From Rhodospirillales bacterium (lineage in GTDB: Bacteria > Pseudomonadota > Alphaproteobacteria > ATCC43930 > CGMCC-115725): a stretch of DNA of 64,000 bases. The stretch spans positions 62,001 to 126,000 of the forward strand of contig CANJCB010000002.1 in NCBI GenBank assembly GCA_947473305.1, written 5' to 3'. The translations under genes were made by a program, and so were the position numbers. Within the stretch, counting starts at the first letter, position 1; the number at the start of each line of letters is the position of its first letter. Of this stretch, positions 24,666 to 32,737 are shown piece after piece. The notes under the pieces were generated by a model. It saw only the letters and a program-made list of their open reading frames with translations. It did not search any database and was not told the DNA's origin.

Positions 24666-26861
24666 ATGATTTCGAAAAGCTCGTCCGCCAGCGGCGACTC
24701 GCCGATGGAGAGAAGGCTGAAAAAAGCTTCCGGCGATTTAGTCGAGGTCCTGGGCGGTCCTCGCCGCGCATTCCTGACATTCATGGGCGCGGCCTGCTTG
24801 CTGGCGGCGATCATCGGTTTGAGCGCCTGGGCGATCTGGGACGCGCGCCGGGATGCCTATGAGCGGGCGCTGCAGTCGGCCTCCAACCTTGCCGATGTGC
24901 TGGAACGCGATATCTCGCGCAACATCGAGCTTTACGATCTGTCGCTGGCGGCCGCCGTCCGCGGCATGAGCCTGCCGGAAATCTGGTCGATCACCCCGGA
25001 AAATCGGGATCTCGTGCTTTTCGATCATGTCACCGGCGCCCGGGATCTCGGTTCGGTGATCGTCGTGGATGAAGAAGGCCGGATGGTCGCGACATCGCGG
25101 TCCCCGGTGCCGCGCGTGGCCAATTACGCCGAGCGGGAATTTTTCCAGATCCATCGAAGCAATCCGGATATCGGTCTTTTCCTGGGACCGCCGTTCCGGA
25201 CCGATTCCGCGGGCGCCTGGACCATTCCCCTGAGCCGCCGGCTCGATCACCCCGATGGAAGCTTCGCGGGAGTGGTGCGCGGCAGCCTGCGGCTCTCTTA
25301 TTTCAAGCGGCTGTTCGACGGGATGGAACTGGGTCCCGAAGGCTCGATCACCCTTTATCATACGGGAGGGGTCCTGGTGGCGCGCCGGCCCGATGACGAC
25401 AGCCTGATCGGCCGGCAATCGTCCGGCAGGGGAATTGTCGATCGCCTGAGGGCCTCGGGAGGCACTGCCGGCTACTTCCAGGGTGTTTCCAACATCGACG
25501 GCATCGAGCGGCTCTTCGTCTATCGCAAGGTCGGCGACTTCCCCTTGATGATTTCCGTCAACCTTTCGATCCATGGCATCGAATCCGCCTGGCGCGGGAA
25601 GGTCGCGGTCGTCCTCTCCGTCATGGGGACGATCCTCGCGGTGGCCCTGGCGCTGGCCTGGGGGTTGGTAAGCGGCCTCCGGCAACGCAGCTTCGCCGAA
25701 ACCGCAGCTCGGGAAAGCGAGCGGCGCTACCGGCTGCTCGCCGAAAATTCCTCCGACATGATCGCGCGGATCGATACGAAAACATCGAAGCGCCTCTACG
25801 TTTCCCCCGCTTCCCGCCGGCTTTACGACTACGAGCCGGAGGAGATGATCGGGATGCCGCTGATGCAGCCCGTTCATCCCGACGACCGGGAGATGCTGAA
25901 GGACGCCGTCCGACACGTCATGGACAAGGGCAGCGTGCGGATCACCCACCGGGTTCGGCGCAGGGGCGGCGAATATATCTGGGTAGAAGTCGACATGACC
26001 CGGGTCGACGATCCGGAAACCGGGGCCGTGGAGATCGTCAGCACCGTCCGCGAAGTCACCGACCGGGTGCGCAACGAGGAGGCTTTGCGAGCCGCCAAGG
26101 ATCAGGCCGAGGCGGCAAGCCGGGCGAAGTCCGAATTCCTCGCGAATATGAGCCACGAATTGCGCACGCCCCTGAACGCGATCATCGGCTTTTCCGAAGT
26201 GATCAAGGAGGAGCTTTTCGGATCCGGCGTCACGACCCGCTACAGGGACTACGCCCGGGATATCTTCGAGAGCGGGCATCATCTCCTCAACGTCATCAAC
26301 GGCGTGCTCGACCTCGCCAAGGTCGAGGCGGGCACCATGCAGCTGACCGCCGCGACCGTTGATGTGGAGGCGACCCTTTCGGCCTGCCTGCGCACCGTGG
26401 AGCAGCAGGCGAACAAGGCCGGCCTCACCTTGGAGATGACCGTCGGGCCGGAGGTGACGGGCCTTCTCGCCGACGAGGCAAAGCTCCGTCAGATCGTGAT
26501 CAACCTCTTGGCCAATGCGGTGAAATTCACGCCGGCCGGCGGAATCGTCTCGGTCTCCGCCTGGGTTTCTCCGGAAGGCGAGGTCGCGATCGCGATCAAG
26601 GACAGCGGCATCGGGATCGCGGCGGAGGACCTGCCCGCGGCGCTTCAGCCCTTCGGGCAGATCCAGAACGCCCTGTCCCGCACGCACCAGGGCACGGGCC
26701 TCGGCCTGCCCCTCGCAAAATTGCTGATCGAGCTGCACGGCGGACGGCTGAAGGTCGACAGCACGGTCGGCATCGGCACGGTCGTCACGATCTATTTCCC
26801 GGCGGAGCGTAATACCTTCATTCCCTCCCGCCGGGAAAATTCCACCATCCTGCGCGCCTGA
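24666..26861 (+). CDS. Membrane sensor histidine kinase (periplasmic Cache-like domain, PAS, HisKA, HATPase)
   Basis: A 731-residue protein. TM1 spans residues 36-58. An extracytoplasmic domain (about 60-310) has features of a dCache-type ligand sensor (EREFFQIH, GPPFRTDSAGAWTIPLSRR). TM2 spans about 312-335. A PAS domain (about 345-465, with YRLLAENSSDMIARID) precedes the dimerisation domain with SHELRTPLNAII, where H497 is the phosphoacceptor. The ATPase domain has NLLANAVKFTP, DSGIGIA and GTGLGLPLAK. No response regulator is adjacent, so it is an orphan kinase. ATG 24666 lacks a clear Shine-Dalgarno sequence; ATG 24705 is an alternative. Confidence 0.9.
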   Translation: MISKSSSASGDSPMERRLKKASGDLVEVLGGPRRAFLTFMGAACLLAAIIGLSAWAIWDARRDAYERALQSASNLADVLERDISRNIELYDLSLAAAVRGMSLPEIWSITPENRDLVLFDHVTGARDLGSVIVVDEEGRMVATSRSPVPRVANYAEREFFQIHRSNPDIGLFLGPPFRTDSAGAWTIPLSRRLDHPDGSFAGVVRGSLRLSYFKRLFDGMELGPEGSITLYHTGGVLVARRPDDDSLIGRQSSGRGIVDRLRASGGTAGYFQGVSNIDGIERLFVYRKVGDFPLMISVNLSIHGIESAWRGKVAVVLSVMGTILAVALALAWGLVSGLRQRSFAETAARESERRYRLLAENSSDMIARIDTKTSKRLYVSPASRRLYDYEPEEMIGMPLMQPVHPDDREMLKDAVRHVMDKGSVRITHRVRRRGGEYIWVEVDMTRVDDPETGAVEIVSTVREVTDRVRNEEALRAAKDQAEAASRAKSEFLANMSHELRTPLNAIIGFSEVIKEELFGSGVTTRYRDYARDIFESGHHLLNVINGVLDLAKVEAGTMQLTAATVDVEATLSACLRTVEQQANKAGLTLEMTVGPEVTGLLADEAKLRQIVINLLANAVKFTPAGGIVSVSAWVSPEGEVAIAIKDSGIGIAAEDLPAALQPFGQIQNALSRTHQGTGLGLPLAKLLIELHGGRLKVDSTVGIGTVVTIYFPAERNTFIPSRRENSTILRA

Positions 26862-26955
26862 CCCGGGGGGTTGCCGCCCCGGCCGGCTTCTGGTTAAGTG
26901 CCGCCGAGCGCGCCTCCCGCGTCTTCCTAGCAGATCATCCCCGGAGTTTCCGCAC

Positions 26956-27639
26956 ATGGCCCTCGTCATTCCCGCTCCCGCGACGACCACGATCCCGGTT
27001 GCTGGCGGCGGTGAGTTTCCCGTCCGTCGCATCTTCTGCGTGGGCCGGAACTATGCCGACCATGTGCGCGAGATGGGCGGCGACCCCGACCGGGAAGAGC
27101 CGTTCTTCTTCACCAAGCCGACCGACGCCATCGTCCCCAATGGGGCCGAGGTGCATTACCCGACCAAGACCAAGAACTACCACCACGAGATCGAGATGGT
27201 GGTGGCCATCGGCAAGGGCGGCAAGAACATCCCTGTCGCCCAGGCGCTGGAGCATGTCTTCGGCTATGGGGTCGGCCTCGACATGACCCGCCGCGACCTG
27301 CAGCAGGAAGCCAAGAACATGGGCCGCCCCTGGGACCTGTCGAAGGGTTTCGACAATTCCGGCCCCTGCTCGGAGCTCCATCCGGCCGCCAAGGTCGGTC
27401 ATATCGAGAAGGGCGCCATCTGGCTTGAGGTCAACGGCAAGGTCCGCCAGACGAGCCAGCTCGAAAAGATGATCTGGAGCGTGCCGGAGACCATCTCCTA
27501 TCTCTCCGACTATGTGGAACTCGCGGCCGGCGACGTCATCTTCTCCGGCACGCCGGACGGTGTGGCCGCCGTGGTCGCAGGCGACAAGCTCCACGGCCAT
27601 GTGGACGGGCTGACGGACCTCAAGATCACCATCGTCTAA
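26956..27639 (+). CDS. Fumarylacetoacetate hydrolase (FAH) family protein
   Basis: A 227-residue FAH-fold protein. RRIFCVGRNYADHVREMGG near residues 24-42 and FFFTKPTDAIVPNGAEV are the family's N-terminal marks. The metal-binding Glu pair lies in HHEIEMVVAIGKGG, and GDVIFSGTPDGVA is the C-terminal signature. Short members hydrolyse acylpyruvates, decarboxylate oxaloacetate or isomerise catabolic intermediates using Mg2+. The exact substrate cannot be read. It is located between the kinase and xthA, and xthA starts 14 bases after its stop, so the two are probably co-transcribed. Confidence 0.9.
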   Translation: MALVIPAPATTTIPVAGGGEFPVRRIFCVGRNYADHVREMGGDPDREEPFFFTKPTDAIVPNGAEVHYPTKTKNYHHEIEMVVAIGKGGKNIPVAQALEHVFGYGVGLDMTRRDLQQEAKNMGRPWDLSKGFDNSGPCSELHPAAKVGHIEKGAIWLEVNGKVRQTSQLEKMIWSVPETISYLSDYVELAAGDVIFSGTPDGVAAVVAGDKLHGHVDGLTDLKITIV

Positions 27640-27653
27640 GGACGGAAACCCAG

Positions 27654-28451
27654 ATGACGTTGAAGGTCGCGACCTGGAACATCAACTCGGTTCGCCTGCG
27701 GATCGAGACCGTGCGGCGCTGGATCAACGAGGCGGAGCCCGACGTGCTCTGCCTCCAGGAGACCAAGAGCCCCGACGAGCATTTCCCGCGCGAGGCCTTC
27801 GAGGCCATGGGTTATCGCCATATGATGACCCATGGGATGAAGGGCTATAACGGCGTCGCCGTCGTTTCCAAGGTGCCGCTCGACGCCCATTCCACGCGGG
27901 GCTGGTGCGGCAAGCAGGATTGCCGGCATGGGATCGTCGAACTGCCCGGCGGGATCGAACTGCACAATCTCTATATCCCGGCGGGCGGCGATATTCCCGA
28001 CCGCGCGCTCAACGTCAAATTCGCCCATAAGCTCGATTTCCTCGACGAGATCACGGGCTGGTTCAGCGGCGAGCGGAAGTCGGACAAGCCGATGATCCTG
28101 GTGGGCGACCTCAACATCGCGCCGCTGGAACACGACGTCTATTCGCACAAGAAGCTTCTGAAGGTGGTGAGCCACACGCCCATCGAGGTGGAAAAGCTCG
28201 GCAACGTCCAGAATTCGGCCGGCTTCGTCGATGCGGTGCGCCACTTCGTCGACCCGAGCCAGAAGGTCTACACCTGGTGGAGCTATCGCGCGCCGGATTG
28301 GGATACCGCCGACCGGGGCCGGAGGCTCGATCATATCTGGGTGACGCCGCCCCTGGTCGACAGGCTGCGCGGCTACCAGATCACCCGCGCCACGCGGGGC
28401 TGGGAGCAGCCCTCCGACCATGTCCCGGTCATGGTGACTTTGGATATCTGA
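27654..28451 (+). CDS. xthA: Exodeoxyribonuclease III
   Basis: A 265-residue enzyme of the exonuclease III/AP endonuclease family. It shows KVATWNINSVRLR at the start (catalytic Asn), LCLQETKSPDE (metal-binding Glu), VGDLNIAPLEHDVY (catalytic Asp/Asn) and the final WEQPSDHVPVMV (catalytic Asp-His). It cuts at abasic sites and degrades DNA 3' to 5' in base-excision repair. The gene belongs to the conserved ftsK-lolA-xthA group, here separated from lolA by the sRNA/kinase/FAH insertion. It converges with the next gene. Confidence 0.94.
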   Translation: MTLKVATWNINSVRLRIETVRRWINEAEPDVLCLQETKSPDEHFPREAFEAMGYRHMMTHGMKGYNGVAVVSKVPLDAHSTRGWCGKQDCRHGIVELPGGIELHNLYIPAGGDIPDRALNVKFAHKLDFLDEITGWFSGERKSDKPMILVGDLNIAPLEHDVYSHKKLLKVVSHTPIEVEKLGNVQNSAGFVDAVRHFVDPSQKVYTWWSYRAPDWDTADRGRRLDHIWVTPPLVDRLRGYQITRATRGWEQPSDHVPVMVTLDI

Positions 28452-28859
28452 TTATCTGAGCGCGTTGTTGATCAGATAATCCGCGAAGTCGGCGGGCTTC
28501 AGCTTGAGCTCCGCCCGTTCCGACTCGCCGGCCAAGGCTCTTGTCATCAAGATGTGGTTTTCCACATGTTCCGGTGGAACCCGGAAAATCCCCGTGGCGC
28601 CCTTGAGCTTGGGATAGAGCTTCGGATCGATCATCCGCGTCTTGCGCTGAAGACGCTCGATGATCTCGGCTTCGTCGAGGACTTCGGCCTCGCGCTGCCG
28701 CAGGAGCGCCCAGTCGGTCTCCCCGGCCCAGCCCCCGCCGGCAACCGCCGCCTTTGCCGGCTCTTCGGTCACGCCCAGCTTGAAGAGGTGCTTGCTGACG
28801 CCCACGTCGGAGCCCCATTTCGAGAGGCGCACACTGCGCGCCACGAAGATCGTCGTCAC
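28452..28859 (-). CDS. Conserved alphaproteobacterial protein of unknown function
   Basis: 135 residues from GTG 28859, which overlaps the stop of the upstream methyltransferase gene (GTGA). The N terminus TTIFVARSVRLSKWGSDVG and the C terminus LKLKPADFADYLINNALR look conserved, by recollection of similar hypothetical proteins in Rhodospirillales, but I cannot name a domain. There is no signal peptide or membrane segment, and the middle is rich in charged helices. A longer frame to 29147 runs through the methyltransferase gene and is rejected. It is probably cytosolic and co-translated with the methyltransferase. Confidence 0.7.
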   Translation of the reverse strand: MTTIFVARSVRLSKWGSDVGVSKHLFKLGVTEEPAKAAVAGGGWAGETDWALLRQREAEVLDEAEIIERLQRKTRMIDPKLYPKLKGATGIFRVPPEHVENHILMTRALAGESERAELKLKPADFADYLINNALR

Positions 28860-29347
28860 GGGTTGACCCGATAGAGGTGATAGCGCCCCTCGCGCACGCC
28901 GGGCGGCAAGGGCAAGAGGGTCCAGCCCGGCACGTCCTGGGCCTGGTCGCTGACCACGATCCCGCCGGGCCGCATCACGGGGGCGAGCAAGAGGGCGATC
29001 TCGTTGCTGAGACGCTTCGAGGCCTCGGCCTCCCCGGTGCCCACATCCATATGGGCAAGCGCGGTCTGGCGATGGAAGCGGTCCCAGACCTTGGGCAGGC
29101 TGTCCAACAGATCGCCCAGGAAGAGGTGATCGGCCGCGGGGACGCAATCGGGATGGGCCGCCACGGCCCGCTCGAAGACGAAGATCTCGCGCCGGGGCGC
29201 GATCTCGCGGAGATGGTCGTAGGTGCGGCCGTTGCCGAGCCCCAGTTCCAGCACGGGGCCTTCGACATTGCGCACCAGCTCCATCGCCATGTCGAGACAG
29301 GCGCGCTGCGCCATCATGCGCCTGATGAAACTGTCGAGCCGGCTCAT
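28856..29347 (-). CDS. Small class I SAM-dependent methyltransferase
   Basis: A 163-residue protein with the SAM-binding motif PVLELGLGNGRTYDHL near residues 31-46 and an acidic FERAVAAHP segment after the next strand. LAHMDVGTG lies in the middle and a final strand reads GRYHLYRVNP. It is short for a methyltransferase and has no visible substrate domain. The substrate is unknown. It lies upstream of the unknown gene at 28452, with which it shares a 4-base overlap, and downstream of a cNMP-binding protein, 41 bases away. Confidence 0.78.
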   Translation of the reverse strand: MSRLDSFIRRMMAQRACLDMAMELVRNVEGPVLELGLGNGRTYDHLREIAPRREIFVFERAVAAHPDCVPAADHLFLGDLLDSLPKVWDRFHRQTALAHMDVGTGEAEASKRLSNEIALLLAPVMRPGGIVVSDQAQDVPGWTLLPLPPGVREGRYHLYRVNP

Positions 29348-29388
29348 AGATGGGGAGACTTAAATCGAAACGGACCTGAAGGCGGCAA

Positions 29389-29859
29389 TCAGCTTGCCTT
29401 CTTCAGTCTGTCCACCTCGGTAAGCGCGCTCTGGAGCTTGCTGTTGGTCTGTTCCAACCGATGGGCCAGTTCGCGCATCATCGAGATCGCCATATGCGGG
29501 AACTCGCGCAAAAGCCGGAAGAACAGCTCCTTGGAAATGCGGAGCGTCGTAAGGCGGGTGTTCGCCTTCACCATGGCAGTTCGGGGCACCTCGCAGAGAA
29601 TCCCGATCTCTCCGACGAAATCGTGCTTTCCGAGGGTCGCTACCCTGATCGGGCCGGACGGTCCGCTCACCAGGACGTCAGCCTCCCCCTCGATGATGAT
29701 ATAGGCCGCGTTCGCGGGATCGCCCTGGCTGAACAGCACCTGCTCGGCATCGAAAGAGACCCGCTCGCTGGTGAAAGCCAGCAGTTTGAGCTTTGAAGGT
29801 TCGGTCTCCGCGAAAAGCGGGATGCGACGCAAAAGCTCTACTTCTTCCTGCAGACCCAC
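29389..29859 (-). CDS. Cyclic nucleotide-binding domain protein without effector domain
   Basis: A 156-residue protein consisting of one cNMP-binding fold (residues about 8-125). The segments are RRIPLFAETEPSKLKLLAF, VLFSQGDPANAAYIIIEGEADV and the phosphate-binding cassette FVGEIGILCEVPRTAMVKA, followed by a short coiled-coil-like C helix (MRELAHRLEQTNSKL). The cassette has E and R in the places used for cAMP/cGMP binding. There is no DNA-binding or kinase domain. It precedes, on the same strand, the aberrant ABC protein, 47 bases after that gene's stop. A role as its ligand-dependent regulatory partner is a tempting inference. Confidence 0.88.
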   Translation of the reverse strand: MGLQEEVELLRRIPLFAETEPSKLKLLAFTSERVSFDAEQVLFSQGDPANAAYIIIEGEADVLVSGPSGPIRVATLGKHDFVGEIGILCEVPRTAMVKANTRLTTLRISKELFFRLLREFPHMAISMMRELAHRLEQTNSKLQSALTEVDRLKKAS

Positions 29860-29906
29860 TTCTCAGCCCTCCCGGGGAACGTGCTGGGTATTGGAGCGAT
29901 AGCCGG

Positions 29907-32675
29907 TCATTCTGCGGCCAACAGCATCGTCATGGTCGAACCCGGCTTGTCGAGTTCCTCGAAGGAGCCCTGCTCGACGAGCTTGGCGTTGCTCATGACC
30001 ACCACATGATCGAACTGGCGGGCAAGCGCGGTGCGATGCAGCACCCAGATGAGGCCCCGACCAGCGAATTCTTCCTTGATCGACTGCAGGACCTTGGTCT
30101 GGGTCGCCCCATCGAGGGCCGTGGTCGCCTCGTTGAGGATCAGGACATCGGGGCGCTTCAGGATGACCCGTGCCAGCGCGGCCTTCTGACGCTGGGCGGC
30201 GGAGAGCCGGCCGCCGCCGCTGCCGACCCCATATTCGAGACCCGCCTCGATGATCGTCAGGCGCAGGTCGAGCTTGTTGATGACCTCTGCGATCGCGGTC
30301 CTGACCTTCTCTTCGGCGCCGGCCTCGTTATAGGCGATCTTGCCGAAGAGAATGTTGTCTTGAACCGGCGCCGCGGCGTTGTAGCGCTCGATATCGAAGA
30401 AGGCGATGGTGCCCTTCAACTCTTCCGGCAGGTCAGCCGCGAAGACCTTGCGGGCCTCCAGGATCCGGGCCTGCATGGCTTCGTCGATGACGTCGAGACG
30501 ATGGCGCGCCGTGATGATCTTGAACGGCAGGGACAACAGCTTGTTGCGGTCCTCCTTGCTCATGTCGCCATGGCCGCTCTTGGTCAGCCGACCCAGGATC
30601 ACCTGGAATTCCGGCAGATCTTCGGCCTTGATGAAGCTGAACTGCTCGAAGAACTCATGGCCGGGCGGCACGTCGGCGAACATTTCGACCATGGTCTCGG
30701 CGATGGAGATGCCAGCTTTCACCAGATCGTCGGTCAGCCCGACCTTGTCGAGAACCTTCAACACATAGGTATTGTCGGCAAGCCCCTCGGGATCGAAGGC
30801 AGGTCCGACCTGGGTTCCGAACAGCAGGTTTTCGGCCAGCGTCGCATTGTGATTGTACTTGGTGACGTCGTAGCGCTCGATGGCCTTGGTCAGGCCCTTT
30901 TCCTCGAGCACGCCCGAGAGAGCCTTCCGCGCTTCCAGGAGCTGGCTCGTCGCCTCCGGATGCTCCTTGGGATTGAGCATCCCGCGCAGGCCGAAGAGAT
31001 AGACGTCCCCGTCGAAGTCGACCGCCTGCAGGACCGTGAGGATCCGCTCGATGAGCTCCTTCTTATCGTGCACGCCGGCAGCGGCGTAATCGATCCAATC
31101 CGCCTCGATGTCCAGCGCGAGGTTGCCGGACCTGAAGGTCTCGGCCAGCGTCGCGTGACGCTTCTTCGCCCGGATGGCTTCGTAATGCGCCGGGGTCACA
31201 GGTCGGAAACGCAGCGAGCTTTCGAGATTTTCCCGGAGCGTCGCATTGAACAGGAAAGGCTGGCTGGAGACATAGCCCATTCGCCGGCCCAGGACGGCCG
31301 TGGGAAGCGTCGCGATATCCTGCCCGCCGATCAGCACGCGGCCGCTCGTCGCGGGCAGCAGGCGCGACATCACCTGGGCGAGTTCCTGCTTGCCGCTGCT
31401 GCTCTGACCGACAATGGCGATATGCTTATCGATCGGCAGATTGGCGCTCACGCTGTCGACGATCTTCAGGCGCTCGTCTTCGGCCAAGGTGACGTTCGCG
31501 AGCGTCATTTCGCCGGTCAAGGGGGCATCCTGGTCCGGCTGCTCGTGGATGAGCCGGCCGTCCATCATGCCTTCCGGCTGGAACTGTTCGACGACCTGCT
31601 CGTACTTGATCCGGGCGTCTTCCTTGATCTGGTAGAAGTTCAGGAGCTCGTTCCAGGGAGAGGCCAGGTCCTTATAGGCGGCGAGCACGGCAACCAGGGC
31701 GCCGAAGCTCAGCGTGCCTTCCATCACCAGATAGCCGCCGATCGAGAAGAAGAAGAAGGGTGTCAGCTGGGCGATGAAGTTGTTGACGAACTTCGTGAAG
31801 AACTTCCGCTGGAAGATCTCGAACCTGAGCTCGTAGATCAGCCCCAGCACATGGGAGAACTGAGCGAGCTGCAGCCGGGCGCCGTCATTGGCGTGAAGAT
31901 CGGAGACGCCGGAGATCGATTCGCTGACCTTGTCGGCGACGCGCCGCACGGTGCGGGTCCGCTGCTTGCCGAGCTGGTTGGTCTTCTTCTGCAGCTTGGG
32001 GATCAGGTAGCCCTGAACCGGATAGAGCGCGATTGCAGCGGCGCCCAGGATCGGGTCCTGGATGAACATGAAGAGCACGATGGTCGCAAGCTGGCCGCCC
32101 TGGAAAAGCGGCAGCACGAGGGCGTCGCCGATGAAGCCGCCGAGGTTTTCCACCTCCGAGGTGATCATCGGGATGATCTCGCCCGGGGAGACCTTGCGGA
32201 AATGATGCAGCGGAAAGCGCAGCAACTGTTCGTAGAGGCAATAGCGCAGGCGGCGCAGCATCCGCTCGCCCAGCCGGCCCTTCAGAACGTTGATATAGAA
32301 TTTGAAACCGCCGTTGACGAAAACCAGTGCCAGGAACATCCCGCAAAGGACGGCAAGATAGGAATAGCGGTTGCCGAATTCCATCCCCAGGAAGTCGGCC
32401 GGGAATTTGGCCGTGGGGCTGATCGCCTTGTTGATGATCGTCTTCGGCAGATCGAGCGAATAATAAAGAAACGGGAAGGAGATAAGAGTGACCACCACCA
32501 CCATGATCTGCTGGGGCAGACTGTTCTTGATGATGAACTTGAAGATCGTCGGCTCGAGGCCGCCTCCCGCATGAGGCGGTATTGCGGGCAGGCCCTCAGC
32601 CGGCGATGCGGGTGATCCGGCGGGTTCGGTGGCTGCCTTTTCGCGCAGCTCGGCGGTGGGAGAAATCGCTTTCAT
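29907..32675 (-). CDS. ABC transporter with a split, degenerate nucleotide-binding domain
   Basis: A 922-residue protein. An exporter-type membrane domain (about residues 40-345) carries several hydrophobic segments. The ATPase domain starts near 385. Walker A is GQSSSGKQE (423-431), with Gln where Ser/Thr is expected. The Q-loop lies near 471 (SSQPFLFNATLRENL). About 290 residues then intervene before LSAAQ (824-828, instead of LSGGQ), LILNEATTALD (Walker B Asp replaced by Asn, Glu kept) and an H-loop His at 880. The insert contains two further segments like the one after the Q-loop: NATLAENLLFG near 610 and PVQDNILFG near 770. The substrate is unknown; glycosyltransferase genes lie divergently upstream. 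Confidence 0.85.
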   Translation of the reverse strand: MKAISPTAELREKAATEPAGSPASPAEGLPAIPPHAGGGLEPTIFKFIIKNSLPQQIMVVVVTLISFPFLYYSLDLPKTIINKAISPTAKFPADFLGMEFGNRYSYLAVLCGMFLALVFVNGGFKFYINVLKGRLGERMLRRLRYCLYEQLLRFPLHHFRKVSPGEIIPMITSEVENLGGFIGDALVLPLFQGGQLATIVLFMFIQDPILGAAAIALYPVQGYLIPKLQKKTNQLGKQRTRTVRRVADKVSESISGVSDLHANDGARLQLAQFSHVLGLIYELRFEIFQRKFFTKFVNNFIAQLTPFFFFSIGGYLVMEGTLSFGALVAVLAAYKDLASPWNELLNFYQIKEDARIKYEQVVEQFQPEGMMDGRLIHEQPDQDAPLTGEMTLANVTLAEDERLKIVDSVSANLPIDKHIAIVGQSSSGKQELAQVMSRLLPATSGRVLIGGQDIATLPTAVLGRRMGYVSSQPFLFNATLRENLESSLRFRPVTPAHYEAIRAKKRHATLAETFRSGNLALDIEADWIDYAAAGVHDKKELIERILTVLQAVDFDGDVYLFGLRGMLNPKEHPEATSQLLEARKALSGVLEEKGLTKAIERYDVTKYNHNATLAENLLFGTQVGPAFDPEGLADNTYVLKVLDKVGLTDDLVKAGISIAETMVEMFADVPPGHEFFEQFSFIKAEDLPEFQVILGRLTKSGHGDMSKEDRNKLLSLPFKIITARHRLDVIDEAMQARILEARKVFAADLPEELKGTIAFFDIERYNAAAPVQDNILFGKIAYNEAGAEEKVRTAIAEVINKLDLRLTIIEAGLEYGVGSGGGRLSAAQRQKAALARVILKRPDVLILNEATTALDGATQTKVLQSIKEEFAGRGLIWVLHRTALARQFDHVVVMSNAKLVEQGSFEELDKPGSTMTMLLAAE

Positions 32676-32737
32676 GAAATGATGATTTTCCGCCTTAAGG
32701 TTCTCGTGCGATACTTTGGAGATGCGTGGGGGAATGT

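Noticed and set aside
29793-32615. A 940-codon open frame on the plus strand opposite the ABC gene
   Set aside because: It mirrors the minus-strand ABC protein, whose motifs are clear. It has no recognisable domain and is rich in D/E/R runs, as expected for high-GC antisense frames.
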